From Streptomyces sp. L2 (GTDB lineage Bacteria; Actinomycetota; Actinomycetes; Streptomycetales; Streptomycetaceae): DNA of 64,000 nucleotides. Positions 34,637 through 43,916 of the stretch are shown piece by piece. Each line of letters opens with the position of its first letter. Within the stretch, counting starts at the first letter, position 1. The notes beneath the pieces were generated by a model that did no database searches, was not told the DNA's origin, and was given only the letters and a program-made list of their open reading frames with translations. The stretch lies in assembly GCF_004124325.1 (NCBI RefSeq), contig NZ_QBDT01000001.1, positions 5,332,001 to 5,396,000 on the forward strand, given 5' to 3'. A program made the position numbers and the translations under genes.

Positions 34637-34648
34637 TAGACTGGCCCC
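34637..34648 (+). promoter_or_regulatory. folC -10 box, leaderless arrangement
   Basis: TAGACT (34637-34642) ends exactly 6 nt before the folC GTG. No ribosome site precedes the GTG, which fits a leaderless message. The -35 box is not clear. Confidence 0.55.
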
Positions 34649-36196
34649 GTGAGTGACACCCCCGGTACCGACCAGCCCGGCCCCTTCGACGGCCCCGACG
34701 GAGTCGACCGCCCCGACGGAGTCGACCCTTTCGACGAGATCGTCGAGGCGGAGACCACCCGCGACCCCGACCTCGCCGTCATCGAGGCCGGCAGCCGCAC
34801 CCTCCGTACCCAGGGCGGCGCGCCGCAGGCCGATGTGCCGGCCCGCCCCGAGGACCCCGAGGTCGACAGGGCGCTGCGCGAGGTCGAGGCGGAGCTGGCC
34901 GGCCGCTGGGGCGAGACCAAGCTGGAGCCCTCCGTCAGCCGCATCGCCGCGCTGATGGACGTACTGGGCGAGCCGCAGCGGTCGTACCCCTCGATCCACA
35001 TCACCGGGACGAACGGCAAGACCTCCACCGCCCGCATGATCGAGGCCCTGCTCGGCGCCTTCGAGCTGCGCACCGGCCGGTACACCAGCCCGCACGTGCA
35101 GTCGATCACCGAGCGGATCAGCCTGGACGGCGCGCCGGTCTCCGCCGAGCGGTTCGTCGAGACGTACCAGGACATCAGGCCGTACGTCGAGATGGTCGAC
35201 GCGCAGCAGGAGTACCGGCTGTCGTTCTTCGAGGTGCTGACCGGCATGGCGTACGCCGCGTTCGCGGACGCGCCCGTCGACGTGGCCGTCGTCGAGGTCG
35301 GCATGGGCGGCTCCTGGGACGCGACGAACGTCATCGACGGTGACGTAGCCGTCATCACGCCCATCGGCCTGGACCACACCGACCGGCTCGGCGGGACCAC
35401 CGGGGAGATCGCCGGCGAGAAGTCCGGCATCATCAAGCAGGACGCCACGGTGATCATGGCGCAGCAGCCGGTGGACGCGGCGCAGGTGCTGCTGAAGAAG
35501 GCCGTCGAGGTGGACGCCACGGTCGCCCGGGAGGGGCTGGAGTTCGGGGTGGTGGCCCGGCAGGTCGCCGTCGGCGGGCAGATGCTCACCCTGCGCGGCC
35601 TGGGCGGCGAGTACCACGAGGTGTACCTCCCGCTGCACGGCGCCCACCAGGCGCACAACGCGGCCGTCGCCCTCGCCGCCGTGGAGGCGTTCTTCGGGGT
35701 GGGCGCGCAGCGCGCCGAGCCGCTCGCCGTCGACACGGTCCGCAAGGCGTTCGCGTCCGTGTCCTCGCCGGGTCGCCTGGAGGTCGTACGGCGCTCCCCG
35801 ACCGTCGTGCTGGACGCCGCGCACAACCCGGCCGGCGCCGAGGCGGCGGCCGAGGCCGTACGGGAGGCGTTCGACTTCAGCCGGCTGATCGGGGTGGTCG
35901 GCGCGAGCGGCGACAAGAACGTGCGGGGGCTGCTGGAGGCCTTCGAACCGCTCTTCACGGAGGTCGTCGTCACCCAGAACTCCAGCCACCGCGCCATGGA
36001 CGCGGACGAGCTGGCCGCGATCGCCGTCGAGGTGTTCGGCGAGGAGCGGGTCCAGGTCGAGCCGCGGCTGCCCGACGCCCTGGAGGCCGCGATCACGCTG
36101 GCCGAGGAGGAGGGCGAGTTCACCGGTGGCGGCGTGCTGGTCACCGGCTCCGTCATCACGGTCGGCGAGGCCCGGCTGCTGCTCGGAAAGGGCTGA
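34649..36196 (+). CDS. folC: Folylpolyglutamate synthase / dihydrofolate synthase
   Basis: 515 residues from a GTG. The Mur-ligase-type P-loop ITGTNGKTSTARM is at about 110-122, with YTSPHVQSITERI and the later LDAAHNPAGAEA motif. It adds glutamates to folates and may also form dihydrofolate. The first 60 residues are an unusual acidic, low-complexity extension that includes a PDGVDRPDGVD duplication from an 18-bp direct repeat at about 34687-34722. The catalytic domain seems to begin only near residue 65. The DUF4233 gene starts 7 nt after the stop, so they share a transcript. Confidence 0.96.
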   Translation: MSDTPGTDQPGPFDGPDGVDRPDGVDPFDEIVEAETTRDPDLAVIEAGSRTLRTQGGAPQADVPARPEDPEVDRALREVEAELAGRWGETKLEPSVSRIAALMDVLGEPQRSYPSIHITGTNGKTSTARMIEALLGAFELRTGRYTSPHVQSITERISLDGAPVSAERFVETYQDIRPYVEMVDAQQEYRLSFFEVLTGMAYAAFADAPVDVAVVEVGMGGSWDATNVIDGDVAVITPIGLDHTDRLGGTTGEIAGEKSGIIKQDATVIMAQQPVDAAQVLLKKAVEVDATVAREGLEFGVVARQVAVGGQMLTLRGLGGEYHEVYLPLHGAHQAHNAAVALAAVEAFFGVGAQRAEPLAVDTVRKAFASVSSPGRLEVVRRSPTVVLDAAHNPAGAEAAAEAVREAFDFSRLIGVVGASGDKNVRGLLEAFEPLFTEVVVTQNSSHRAMDADELAAIAVEVFGEERVQVEPRLPDALEAAITLAEEEGEFTGGGVLVTGSVITVGEARLLLGKG

Positions 36197-36203
36197 GAAC
36201 GAC

Positions 36204-36566
36204 ATGCGTACGCTCTGCGCGTCGACCCTGATCGGCGAGTTCTTCATCATCGGGTTCGCCGGCCTCGTCGCCATGAAGGACCCCGACCTGTCCACGTCGA
36301 CGGTGTGGCTGGTCAGCGGCATCGCGATGGTGCTGTGCGTGCTGCTGTGCGGCATGGTGACCCGGCCGGGCGGCGTCGCCCTCGGCTGGGCGCTGCAGCT
36401 CGCCCTGATCGCGTCCGGCGTCTTCGTCCCGACGATGTATTTCATGGGCGTGGTCTTCGCGGCGCTGTGGTGGGCATCGGTGCACTTCGGGAGGAAGGTG
36501 GACGAGGCGAAGGCGAGATTCGCGGCGGCCGCGGAATCCTCCTCCGCTTCCGCTGACGCTGCGTGA
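36204..36566 (+). CDS. DUF4233 small membrane protein
   Basis: 120 residues with three to four hydrophobic segments (STLIGEFFIIGFAGLVAM, TVWLVSGIAMVLCVLLCGMV, LGWALQLALIASGVFV, MYFMGVVFAALWWASV) and an alanine-rich polar tail. The pattern and the position between folC and ndk are those of the actinobacterial DUF4233 family. Function is unknown. Confidence 0.88.
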   Translation: MRTLCASTLIGEFFIIGFAGLVAMKDPDLSTSTVWLVSGIAMVLCVLLCGMVTRPGGVALGWALQLALIASGVFVPTMYFMGVVFAALWWASVHFGRKVDEAKARFAAAAESSSASADAA

Positions 36567-36628
36567 CAATCGGGGCCCGTGACCTTGTAACCTCGTCCCA
36601 CCGCACGTCAGTCGTAAGGAGTCACCCC

Positions 36629-37042
36629 GTGAGCCAGCGCACCCTCGTCCTCCTCAAGCCCGACGCCGTCCGTCGCGGCCTGACCGGCGAGATCATCAGC
36701 CGCATCGAGCGCAAGGCCGGCTGGCAGATCACCGCGCTGGAACTGCGCACCCTGGACCAGGACACGCTGGAGCAGCACTACGGTGAGCACAAGGGCAAGC
36801 CGTTCTACGAGCCGCTCGTGGAGTTCATGGCCTCCGGCCCGGTCGTGGCCATGATCGTCGAGGGTGAGCGGGTCGTCGAGGGGCTGCGCGCCCTGGCCGG
36901 CCCCACCGACCCGATCGCCGCCGCGCCCGGCTCCATCCGGGGCGACTACGGCGTCATCGTCCGCGAGAACCTGATCCACGCCTCCGACTCCGAGGAGTCC
37001 GCCGAGCGCGAGGTCAAGATCTTCTTCCCGGGTCGCGCGTAA
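36629..37042 (+). CDS. ndk: Nucleoside diphosphate kinase
   Basis: 137 residues from the GTG at 36629 with AAGGAG upstream. The family start SQRTLVLLKPDAVRRGL fixes this choice over the longer frame from 36563. The phospho-accepting histidine is in NLIHASDSEESAEREV near residue 115. It transfers the gamma phosphate of ATP to other NDPs. It lies 62 nt after the DUF4233 stop. Confidence 0.97.
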   Translation: MSQRTLVLLKPDAVRRGLTGEIISRIERKAGWQITALELRTLDQDTLEQHYGEHKGKPFYEPLVEFMASGPVVAMIVEGERVVEGLRALAGPTDPIAAAPGSIRGDYGVIVRENLIHASDSEESAEREVKIFFPGRA

Positions 37043-37241
37043 CAGCGACGATCGAGGGAACGAGCGCCCCCGAACGCCCGTCTCCACAAGCGCGGGGACA
37101 CATCATCTGCTGACAATGGCGGAGACCCTCCCGCAGTGTTCGTGAAAGCGCGTCTACCATGGAAGCCTTCACGTCACAGCACCCACTTCGCCGTACCTGA
37201 AACGCCCTCAAAAGCTACCGGGGAAGGCCAGACGAATCCTG

Positions 37242-38273
37242 ATGGGGAACTCAATGTCGTTCATCGGCCGTGACATGGCTGTCGACCTCGGGACCGCCAA
37301 CACGCTGGTGTACGTCAGGGGTCGCGGGATCGTACTCAACGAACCGTCCGTCGTCGCGATCAACACCAACACCGGTGGCATCCTCGCGGTCGGTGCCGAA
37401 GCGAAGAAGATGATCGGCCGCACGCCGGGCAACATCGTCGCCGTGCGTCCGCTGAAGGACGGCGTGATCGCCGACTTCGAGATCACCGAGCGGATGCTCC
37501 GCTACTTCATCCTGAAGATCCACAAGCGGCGGTATCTCGCCCGGCCGCGGGTCGTCGTCTGCGTGCCCTCGGGCATCACGGGCGTCGAGCGCCGCGCCGT
37601 CATCGAGGCGTCCTCCCAGGCAGGCGCCCGCCAGGTGCACATCATCGAGGAGCCCATGGCCGCCGCCATCGGCTCCGGCCTGCCGGTCCACGAGGCCACG
37701 GGCAACATGGTGGTGGACATCGGCGGCGGCACCACGGAGGTCGCCGTCATCTCGCTCGGCGGCATCGTCACCGCCCAGTCCATCCGCGTGGCGGGCGACG
37801 AGCTGGACAACGCGATCATCCAGTACATCAAGAAGGAGTACAGCCTCCTGCTGGGTGAGCGCACGGCCGAACAGATCAAGATCACGATCGGTTCGGCGTA
37901 CGACCTCGACGCCGACGAACACACCGAAGTCCGTGGCCGGGACCTGGTCTCCGGTCTGCCGAAGACCGTGGTCATCTCGGCCGCCGAGGTCCGCAAGGCG
38001 ATCGAGGAGCCGGTCAACGCGATCGTCGACGCGGTCAAGACGACCCTCGACAAGTGCCCGCCGGAGCTGTCGGGCGACATCATGGACCGGGGCATCGTGC
38101 TGACCGGCGGCGGCGCCCTGCTGCGCGGCCTCGACGAGCGGCTGCGCCGGGAGACCGGTATGCCGATCCACATCGCCGAGGACCCGCTGGACAGCGTGGC
38201 GCTCGGCTCCGGCAAATGCGTCGAGGAGTTCGAGGCGCTCCAGCAGGTCCTGGACGCCCAGCCGCGCAGATGA
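37242..38273 (+). CDS. mreB: MreB, actin-like cell-shape protein
   Basis: 343 residues. Actin-fold nucleotide motifs are present: [20 protein letters not shown] (phosphate 1), [18 protein letters not shown] (phosphate 2) and [16 protein letters not shown] (adenosine). In Streptomyces MreB acts mainly in spore wall synthesis rather than tip growth (family knowledge). The gene opens the mreBCD-pbp2-rodA cluster. Around 200 nt of upstream sequence after ndk should carry its promoters. The N-terminal [11 protein letters not shown] is close to the usual start; an internal ATG four codons in is an alternative. Confidence 0.97.
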   Translation: MGNSMSFIGRDMAVDLGTANTLVYVRGRGIVLNEPSVVAINTNTGGILAVGAEAKKMIGRTPGNIVAVRPLKDGVIADFEITERMLRYFILKIHKRRYLARPRVVVCVPSGITGVERRAVIEASSQAGARQVHIIEEPMAAAIGSGLPVHEATGNMVVDIGGGTTEVAVISLGGIVTAQSIRVAGDELDNAIIQYIKKEYSLLLGERTAEQIKITIGSAYDLDADEHTEVRGRDLVSGLPKTVVISAAEVRKAIEEPVNAIVDAVKTTLDKCPPELSGDIMDRGIVLTGGGALLRGLDERLRRETGMPIHIAEDPLDSVALGSGKCVEEFEALQQVLDAQPRR

Positions 38274-38288
38274 CGTAACTCTTCGATT

Positions 38289-38322
38289 CCGCCGTACGAG
38301 ATGATCTCCACTCGTGCGGCGG
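38289..38322 (+). terminator. Hairpin between mreB and mreC
   Basis: CCGCCGTACGAG (38289-38300) pairs with CTCGTGCGGCGG (38311-38322) with one G-U pair and a 10-nt loop. It starts 15 nt after the mreB stop and could attenuate transcription into mreC. Confidence 0.55.
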
Positions 38323-38441
38323 ATCGTTGATATAGAGGCATAAGCTCCCACAAATGGGCCCCTTGGGTTTGCGTTTCTTCGTTCGCGCACCGCGAGGGGG
38401 TCCGAGGAATTCCTACTTGAGGAAGGGCACGGCCGCCGCAC

Positions 38442-39389
38442 GTGAGGGACACGAAAGAGAGCCGGCTGCTCCTGGTCCTGCTGATCGCCATCGCGTTCGC
38501 ACTGATCACGGTGGACATCAGAGGGGGCCGGAACTCCCCGGTCGACGGTGCCCGGCAGGCCGCGGCCGCCGTGTTCGGCCCCGTGGAGAACGGGATGTCC
38601 TCGGTGGTCGACCCCGTCGGCAACGCCGTCTCCGCCATCCGTGACTCCGGCAGCCGCCACGACCGGCTCGCCGCGCTGGAGAAGGAGAACGCGGCCCTCA
38701 AGGCCAAACTCGGCAGCGACGACCGCAACCGCAGCCGTCTGAAGCAGCTCGACAAGATGCTGAAGATCGCCGGCGAGGGCCAGTACGGCATCAAGGGCGC
38801 CCAGGTCATCGCCATCGGCGCGGCCCAGGGCTTCTCCTGGACCATCACCATCGACGCCGGCGCGAACGACGGCATCAAACGGGACATGACCGTGCTCAAC
38901 GGCGACGGTCTGGTCGGCCGCGTCACCACCGTCGGCCCGGACAGCGCGACCGTCCTGCTCGCCAACGACCCCGACTTCACCGTCGGCACCCGCATGGAGG
39001 GCAGCGACGAACTCGGCTTCGCCTCCGGCCAGGGCGATCGCCCGCTGCGCGTGGAACTGCTCAACGGCAAGGCCGAGGTGAAGAAGGGCGACCGGCTCGT
39101 CACCTTCGGCTCCGAGGCCGACCGGCCCTTCGTGCCCGGCGTCCCCGTCGGCGTCGTCTCCCGCGTCGACCCGTCCGGCGGCGGCCTGACCCGCACCGTC
39201 TACGTCACGCCGTACGTCGGCTTCACCAAGCTCGACATCGTCGGCGTCGTCGTCCAGGCCCCCAAGAAGGACCCGCGGGACGAGGTCCTGCCGGCCAAAC
39301 CGAAACCCACGCCCCGGCCGACGGTGACCGTCACGGTCACCCCTTCGGCGAACGCCTCCGACGGCCAGCAGCAGCAAGAGCAGCAGTAG
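38442..39389 (+). CDS. mreC: MreC, cell-shape determining scaffold
   Basis: 315 residues from a GTG. A membrane anchor covers residues 8-26 (LLLVLLIAIAFALITVDI). A coiled coil follows (RLAALEKENAALKAKL, about 70-90). The beta-rich extracytoplasmic domain covers 110-275, with GDGLVGRVTTVGPDSATVLL and GDRLVTFGSEADRPFVPGVP. The C-terminal tail is Pro-rich then ends in a glutamine run (DGQQQQEQQ). It bridges MreB, MreD and the PBP2-RodA synthase. It begins 168 nt after mreB. Confidence 0.95.
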   Translation: MRDTKESRLLLVLLIAIAFALITVDIRGGRNSPVDGARQAAAAVFGPVENGMSSVVDPVGNAVSAIRDSGSRHDRLAALEKENAALKAKLGSDDRNRSRLKQLDKMLKIAGEGQYGIKGAQVIAIGAAQGFSWTITIDAGANDGIKRDMTVLNGDGLVGRVTTVGPDSATVLLANDPDFTVGTRMEGSDELGFASGQGDRPLRVELLNGKAEVKKGDRLVTFGSEADRPFVPGVPVGVVSRVDPSGGGLTRTVYVTPYVGFTKLDIVGVVVQAPKKDPRDEVLPAKPKPTPRPTVTVTVTPSANASDGQQQQEQQ

Positions 39390-39402
39390 GAGCTGACTTC
39401 CC

Positions 39403-40080
39403 ATGCGTGTCAACCGGATCCTGCTCTCCACCGCGCTCGTCGTCGTCGCGCTGGTGATCCAGGTGAGCGCCCTCGCCCGGCTCCACCTGCCGGGCGCCGT
39501 CCCCGACCTGCTGCTCCTCACCGTCCTCGGCCTGGCCATGGTCTACGGCCACGTCGGCGGCGCCCTCGTCGGCTTCGGCGCCGGCCTCCTCGCCGACCTC
39601 GCCCCGCCCGCCGACCACGCCGCCGGCAGGTACGCGCTCGTGCTGTGCGTCATCGGCTACGCGGCCGGCCTGATCAGACCGGAGAACGGCCGCCTGAAGT
39701 CCGCGACCGGCCCCATGGCCGTCGTGGTCGCCGCCGCGGTCGGCTCCACCCTGCTGTACGCCGGTGTCGGCGCCCTCGTCGGCGACACCGCCGCCCGCCA
39801 TGTCGGCCTGACCGGGCTGCTGTTCTCCGCCGCCCTCTACGACCTGCTGCTCGCGCCCTTCGTGGTGCCGGGCGTCATGTGGCTGGCCCGGCGCTCCGAC
39901 AACGACCCGCTCACCGAGACCGCGTCCACCGGCAAGTCCGGCGACATCTCCTCCGGCTGGCTCTCGTCCGGCACCGGCCTGCGCATCGGCAGCCAGCGCG
40001 GCGGCCTCGGCGCCCTCAAGGCCAAGGCCCGTACCCGTTCCGCGCGGGTGGGCCGCATCAAGGGGGTCAAGCGGCTGTGA
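39403..40080 (+). CDS. mreD: MreD, membrane cell-shape protein
   Basis: 225 residues with AGGAGCTGA upstream of the ATG, 13 nt after the mreC stop. Five or so membrane segments cover residues 5-165 (LLSTALVVVALVIQVSALA, DLLLLTVLGLAMVYG, ALVGFGAGLLADLAPPADHA). The last 55 residues are a basic, polar cytoplasmic tail (KAKARTRSARVGRIKGVKRL), longer than in rod-shaped bacteria. It belongs to the mre wall-synthesis complex. Confidence 0.93.
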   Translation: MRVNRILLSTALVVVALVIQVSALARLHLPGAVPDLLLLTVLGLAMVYGHVGGALVGFGAGLLADLAPPADHAAGRYALVLCVIGYAAGLIRPENGRLKSATGPMAVVVAAAVGSTLLYAGVGALVGDTAARHVGLTGLLFSAALYDLLLAPFVVPGVMWLARRSDNDPLTETASTGKSGDISSGWLSSGTGLRIGSQRGGLGALKAKARTRSARVGRIKGVKRL

Positions 40081-40276
40081 GCACGGTCGAGTCCGACGCC
40101 GCGATCCCCGAATCGGCCGTGCCGAGTTCACTCGAACGGGTAAGCCGGGGCGGAACGAGCGTTCACAGGCTGATCGTTCATCATGCGTACGCACATCAGT
40201 GGGCACATCCGCAGGCACACCCGCACCGCACGCACACACCCACACGCCCGCAGCCTGAGAGGGGGAGGCAGCCGCA

Positions 40277-42535
40277 GTGACGAACATTCCCGAGACCGGC
40301 CGGACCCCACGGGTCCAGACCCGGCTCGTCGTCATCCAGATCCTCGTCCTCTCCCTGCTCGGCACCCTCGGCGGCCGCCTGTGGTACCTGCAGATCCGGG
40401 AGGGCGCCCAGTACCAGAAGGAGGCCTCCGGCAACCACGTCCAGCAGGTCGTCCAGCCCGCGGTGCGCGGCTCCATCCTGGACGCCCGCGGCGTGCCCCT
40501 CGCCGACAACGAGACCAGACTGGTCGTCTCCGCCTCCCGCACCGACCTGCTCAAGCAGAAGGACGACGGCAAGGCCGTCCTGACCAAGCTGGCCGGCGTC
40601 CTCGGCATGGACCCGCAGGAGGTCATGCAGAAGGTCCGGCTGTGCGACGCCAAGACCCCCCAGCCCTGCTGGAACGGCTCGCCCTACCAGCCGATCCCGG
40701 TCACCGACGAGGCCACCCCCAAGCAGGCCCTGCAGATCCGCGAGCGCTCCGAGGACTTCCCCGGCATCACCGCCGAGCCCGAGGCCGTGCGCCGCTACCC
40801 CGGCCCCGGCAAGTCCAACACCGCCCAGGTCCTCGGCTACGTCTCCCCGGTCACCGACGAGGAGCTGAAGAAGTCCGAGGACACCGACTCGCCGTACCTG
40901 CGCTCCGACATGGTCGGCCGCAACGGCCTGGAGCGGCAGTACGACAAGGCCCTGCGCGGCAAGGCCGGCGTCACCCGCTACGAGGTGGACAACCTCGGCC
41001 GGGTCATCGGCAAGGCCAAGTCGGACACCCCGGTCCCTGGTTCCAACCTGGTCACCAGCATCGACTCCCGCGTGCAGCGCGTCGCCGAGTACGAACTGGA
41101 CAAGGCGATGAAGGCCGCCCGCACCCAGTACGACAGCATCACCGGCGAGAACTACAAGGCGGACTCCGGCGCCGTCGTCGTGATGGAGGCCAAGACCGGC
41201 CGGATCGTCGCCATGGCCTCCGCCCCCACCTACGACCCGAACGTGTGGGTGGGCGGCATCTCCGCCAAGGACTACAAGAAGCTCACCGGCAAGGACTCCG
41301 ACTACCCGCTCCTCAACAGGGCCATACAGGGTCAGGCCGCACCCGGCTCCACCTTCAAGGTGGTGTCCACGGCCGCCGCCGTCCAGGCCGGCTACCCCTG
41401 GGACGGCGGATATCCGTGCACCAGCTCGTACTCGGTGGGCAGCCAGGTCTTCAAGAACTTCGAGGGCGAGAGCTTCGGCCCGATCTCCCTGGGCCGCGCC
41501 CTGGAGGTCTCCTGCGACACCGTCTTCTACGGCCTCGCCGACAAGGAGTGGAAGCGGGACGGCGGCATCAACCCCAAGAAGGGCGAGCCGAAGGACTGGT
41601 TCTTCAAGACCGCCCACGAGTTCGGCCTCGGCGCCAAGACCGGCGTCGACCTGCCCAACGAGGTCACCGGCCGCATCCCCGACCGCAAGTGGAAGCAGGA
41701 CTACTGGGAGGCCAACAAGGACGCCTGGTGCAAGTACGGCAAGAAGGACGGCACCTACGTCGAGAAGATCGCCTGGGAGAACTGCCGCGAAGGCAACAAG
41801 ATGCGTGAGGGCGACGAGATCAACTACTCCATCGGCCAGGGCGACACCCTGCTCACGCCGATCCAGGAGGCCGTGATGTACGGCGCCGTCGCCAACGGCG
41901 GCACCATGTACCAGCCGACCATCGGCAAGGCGATCATCAGCCCCGACGGCAAGACCGTCACCCCGATCAAGCCCACGAAGAGCGGCAGGCTGCCCGTCAG
42001 CCAGGCCACCCTCAAGGGCATGAACGAGGCCTTCGCCGGCGTCATCACCCGCGGTACCGCCGCCTGGAAGTTCGGCGGCTGGCCCCAGGACAAGATCCCG
42101 CTGCACGCCAAGACCGGTACCGCCGAGGTCTACGGCAAGCAGACCACCTCCTGGCTCGCCACGTACTCCAAGGACTACACGGTGATCATGACGATCGCCC
42201 AGGCCGGTACGGGTTCCGGAGCCTCCGGTGAGGCCGTCCGCAACATCTACAGCGCGCTCTACGGCGTCCAGGCCGACGGCTCCATCGACAACAAGGCCGC
42301 CCTCCTGCCCCACCCGCAGCAGGGCCTGCCGAAGGTCCGCACCGACGGCACCATCGCCTCGCCCAAGGTCAAGGGCGACCCCGCGAAGGACGTCGAGAAC
42401 GCCCAGAAGAACAACGCCACCAATAGCCAGGACCAGCAGCCGGCCACCTCGCCGTCGCCCACCAGTACCAGCAACACCCGCAGGCGACCACGCAGAAGGC
42501 CGCGCCGGAGGGGAAGCCGGAGGACGCAGCCATGA
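40277..42535 (+). CDS. mrdA: Class B penicillin-binding protein 2 (transpeptidase)
   Basis: 752 residues from a GTG after GAGAGGGGGAGG. A single membrane anchor covers about 17-36 (VVIQILVLSLLGTLGGRLWY). The dimerisation domain follows, and the transpeptidase domain has the SxxK motif at Ser358 (APGSTFKVV), SCD at Ser412 and KTG at Lys612 (HAKTGTAEV). It cross-links peptidoglycan with the glycosyltransferase RodA. The tail after residue 730 changes abruptly from Ser/Thr/Pro codons with high GC3 to a run of Arg codons including AGG, AGA and CGA, while the -1 frame looks coding and continues into rodA. The stop overlaps the rodA start (ATGA). Confidence 0.95.
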   Translation: MTNIPETGRTPRVQTRLVVIQILVLSLLGTLGGRLWYLQIREGAQYQKEASGNHVQQVVQPAVRGSILDARGVPLADNETRLVVSASRTDLLKQKDDGKAVLTKLAGVLGMDPQEVMQKVRLCDAKTPQPCWNGSPYQPIPVTDEATPKQALQIRERSEDFPGITAEPEAVRRYPGPGKSNTAQVLGYVSPVTDEELKKSEDTDSPYLRSDMVGRNGLERQYDKALRGKAGVTRYEVDNLGRVIGKAKSDTPVPGSNLVTSIDSRVQRVAEYELDKAMKAARTQYDSITGENYKADSGAVVVMEAKTGRIVAMASAPTYDPNVWVGGISAKDYKKLTGKDSDYPLLNRAIQGQAAPGSTFKVVSTAAAVQAGYPWDGGYPCTSSYSVGSQVFKNFEGESFGPISLGRALEVSCDTVFYGLADKEWKRDGGINPKKGEPKDWFFKTAHEFGLGAKTGVDLPNEVTGRIPDRKWKQDYWEANKDAWCKYGKKDGTYVEKIAWENCREGNKMREGDEINYSIGQGDTLLTPIQEAVMYGAVANGGTMYQPTIGKAIISPDGKTVTPIKPTKSGRLPVSQATLKGMNEAFAGVITRGTAAWKFGGWPQDKIPLHAKTGTAEVYGKQTTSWLATYSKDYTVIMTIAQAGTGSGASGEAVRNIYSALYGVQADGSIDNKAALLPHPQQGLPKVRTDGTIASPKVKGDPAKDVENAQKNNATNSQDQQPATSPSPTSTSNTRRRPRRRPRRRGSRRTQP

Positions 42536-43731
42536 CCGGCACCAACAGCTTCTCCGTCTCCGGGTACGGCCCCGAGCGGGCCGGCTGGACCCGGGTCTTC
42601 GCCCGCGACTCGCTGACCCGCCGCCTCGACTGGCCCATGCTGCTCGCGGCGCTGGCGCTGTCCCTGCTGGGCTCCCTCCTGGTCTACTCGGCGACCCGCA
42701 ACCGCACCGAGATCAACCAGGGCGACCAGTACTACTTCCTGATCCGGCACCTGATGAACACCGGCATCGGCCTCGCCCTGATGGTCGGCACCGTCTGGAT
42801 CGGCCACCGCGCCCTGCGCAACGCCGTGCCGATCCTCTACGGCTTGTCCGTCTTCGGCATCCTGCTGGTGCTCACCCCGCTCGGCTCCACCGTCAACGGC
42901 GCCCACTCCTGGATCGTCCTCGGCGGCGGATTCTCGCTCCAGCCCTCCGAGTTCGTGAAGATCACGATCATCCTGGGCATGGCGATGCTGCTCGCCACCC
43001 GCGTCGACGCCGGCGACAAGAAGTTCCCCGACCACCGCACCGTGCTGCAGTCCCTCGGACTCGCCGCCGTACCGATCCTGATCGTGCTGCTCATGCCCGA
43101 CCTCGGCTCGGTCATGGTCATGGTGATCATCATCCTGGGCGTGCTGCTCGCCTCCGGCGCCTCCAACCGCTGGGTCTTCGGCCTCATCGGCGCCGGAGCG
43201 CTCGGCGCCATCGCCGTCTGGCAGCTGCACATCCTCGACGAGTACCAGATCAACCGCTTCGCGGCCTTCGCCAACCCCGACCTCGACCCGGCCGGCGTCG
43301 GCTACAACACCAACCAGGCCCGCATCGCCATCGGCTCCGGCGGCCTCACCGGAGCCGGCCTCTTCCACGGCTCGCAGACCACCGGCCAGTTCGTCCCCGA
43401 ACAGCAGACCGACTTCGTCTTCACGGTCGCGGGAGAGGAACTCGGCTTCCTCGGTGCCGGCCTGATAATCCTCCTCCTCGGCATCGTCCTCTGGCGCGCC
43501 TGCCGCATCGCCCGCGACTCGACCGAGCTGTACGGCACGATCGTCGCCGCCGGCATCGTCGCCTGGTTCGCCTTCCAGGCCTTCGAGAACGTCGGCATGA
43601 CCCTCGGCATCATGCCGGTCACCGGCCTCCCCCTACCCTTCGTCTCCTACGGAGGCTCCTCGATGTTCGCGGTATGGGTAGCGGTCGGCCTGTTGCAGTC
43701 GATCAAGGTCCAGAGACCCATGTCGGCGTAA
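42532..43731 (+). CDS. rodA: RodA/FtsW-family SEDS glycosyltransferase
   Basis: 399 residues, starting inside the PBP2 stop codon (ATGA overlap), so translation is coupled. Ten or so membrane segments are present. SEDS signatures are VNGAHSWIVLGGGFSLQPSEF (about 118-140), the PDLDPAGVGYNTNQARIAIGSGG loop, and the C-terminal GMTLGIMPVTGLPLPFVSYGGSS. It polymerises lipid II into glycan strands with PBP2. The N-terminal MTGTNSFSVSGYGPERAGWT is soluble. Confidence 0.96.
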   Translation: MTGTNSFSVSGYGPERAGWTRVFARDSLTRRLDWPMLLAALALSLLGSLLVYSATRNRTEINQGDQYYFLIRHLMNTGIGLALMVGTVWIGHRALRNAVPILYGLSVFGILLVLTPLGSTVNGAHSWIVLGGGFSLQPSEFVKITIILGMAMLLATRVDAGDKKFPDHRTVLQSLGLAAVPILIVLLMPDLGSVMVMVIIILGVLLASGASNRWVFGLIGAGALGAIAVWQLHILDEYQINRFAAFANPDLDPAGVGYNTNQARIAIGSGGLTGAGLFHGSQTTGQFVPEQQTDFVFTVAGEELGFLGAGLIILLLGIVLWRACRIARDSTELYGTIVAAGIVAWFAFQAFENVGMTLGIMPVTGLPLPFVSYGGSSMFAVWVAVGLLQSIKVQRPMSA

Positions 43732-43797
43732 GTCTCTTGCGGTGGCGGGGCTGGCGTACGGGTGCCTTTGGAGCGGACGTCACCGGAGGCGCCCCCA

Positions 43798-43840
43798 AAG
43801 GGGCGCGGGGAACTGCGCGACCAGCCCCCACCGGCCCGCA
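43798..43840 (+). repeat. Dispersed intergenic repeat, copy 3 (short form)
   Basis: AAAGGGGCGCGGGGAACTGC through GCGCGACCAGCCCCCAC to CCCGCA. Compared with copies 1 and 2 it lacks the internal segment carrying GCGGCTCCGCCGC. Preceding CGCCCC can pair with its GGGGCG. Confidence 0.8.
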
Positions 43841-43904
43841 GGCGACCCACGCGCCATAGGGCGAACCTCACGCCGGCAGGCTGGATGCCAACGACCAGCA
43901 GAAC

Positions 43905-43916
43905 TATGGTCGATTC
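43905..43916 (+). promoter_or_regulatory. -10 box of the CYTH-CHAD gene, leaderless arrangement
   Basis: TATGGT (43905-43910) ends 6 nt before the ATG at 43917, and no Shine-Dalgarno is present. The same spacing is seen at valS and folC. Confidence 0.55.
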
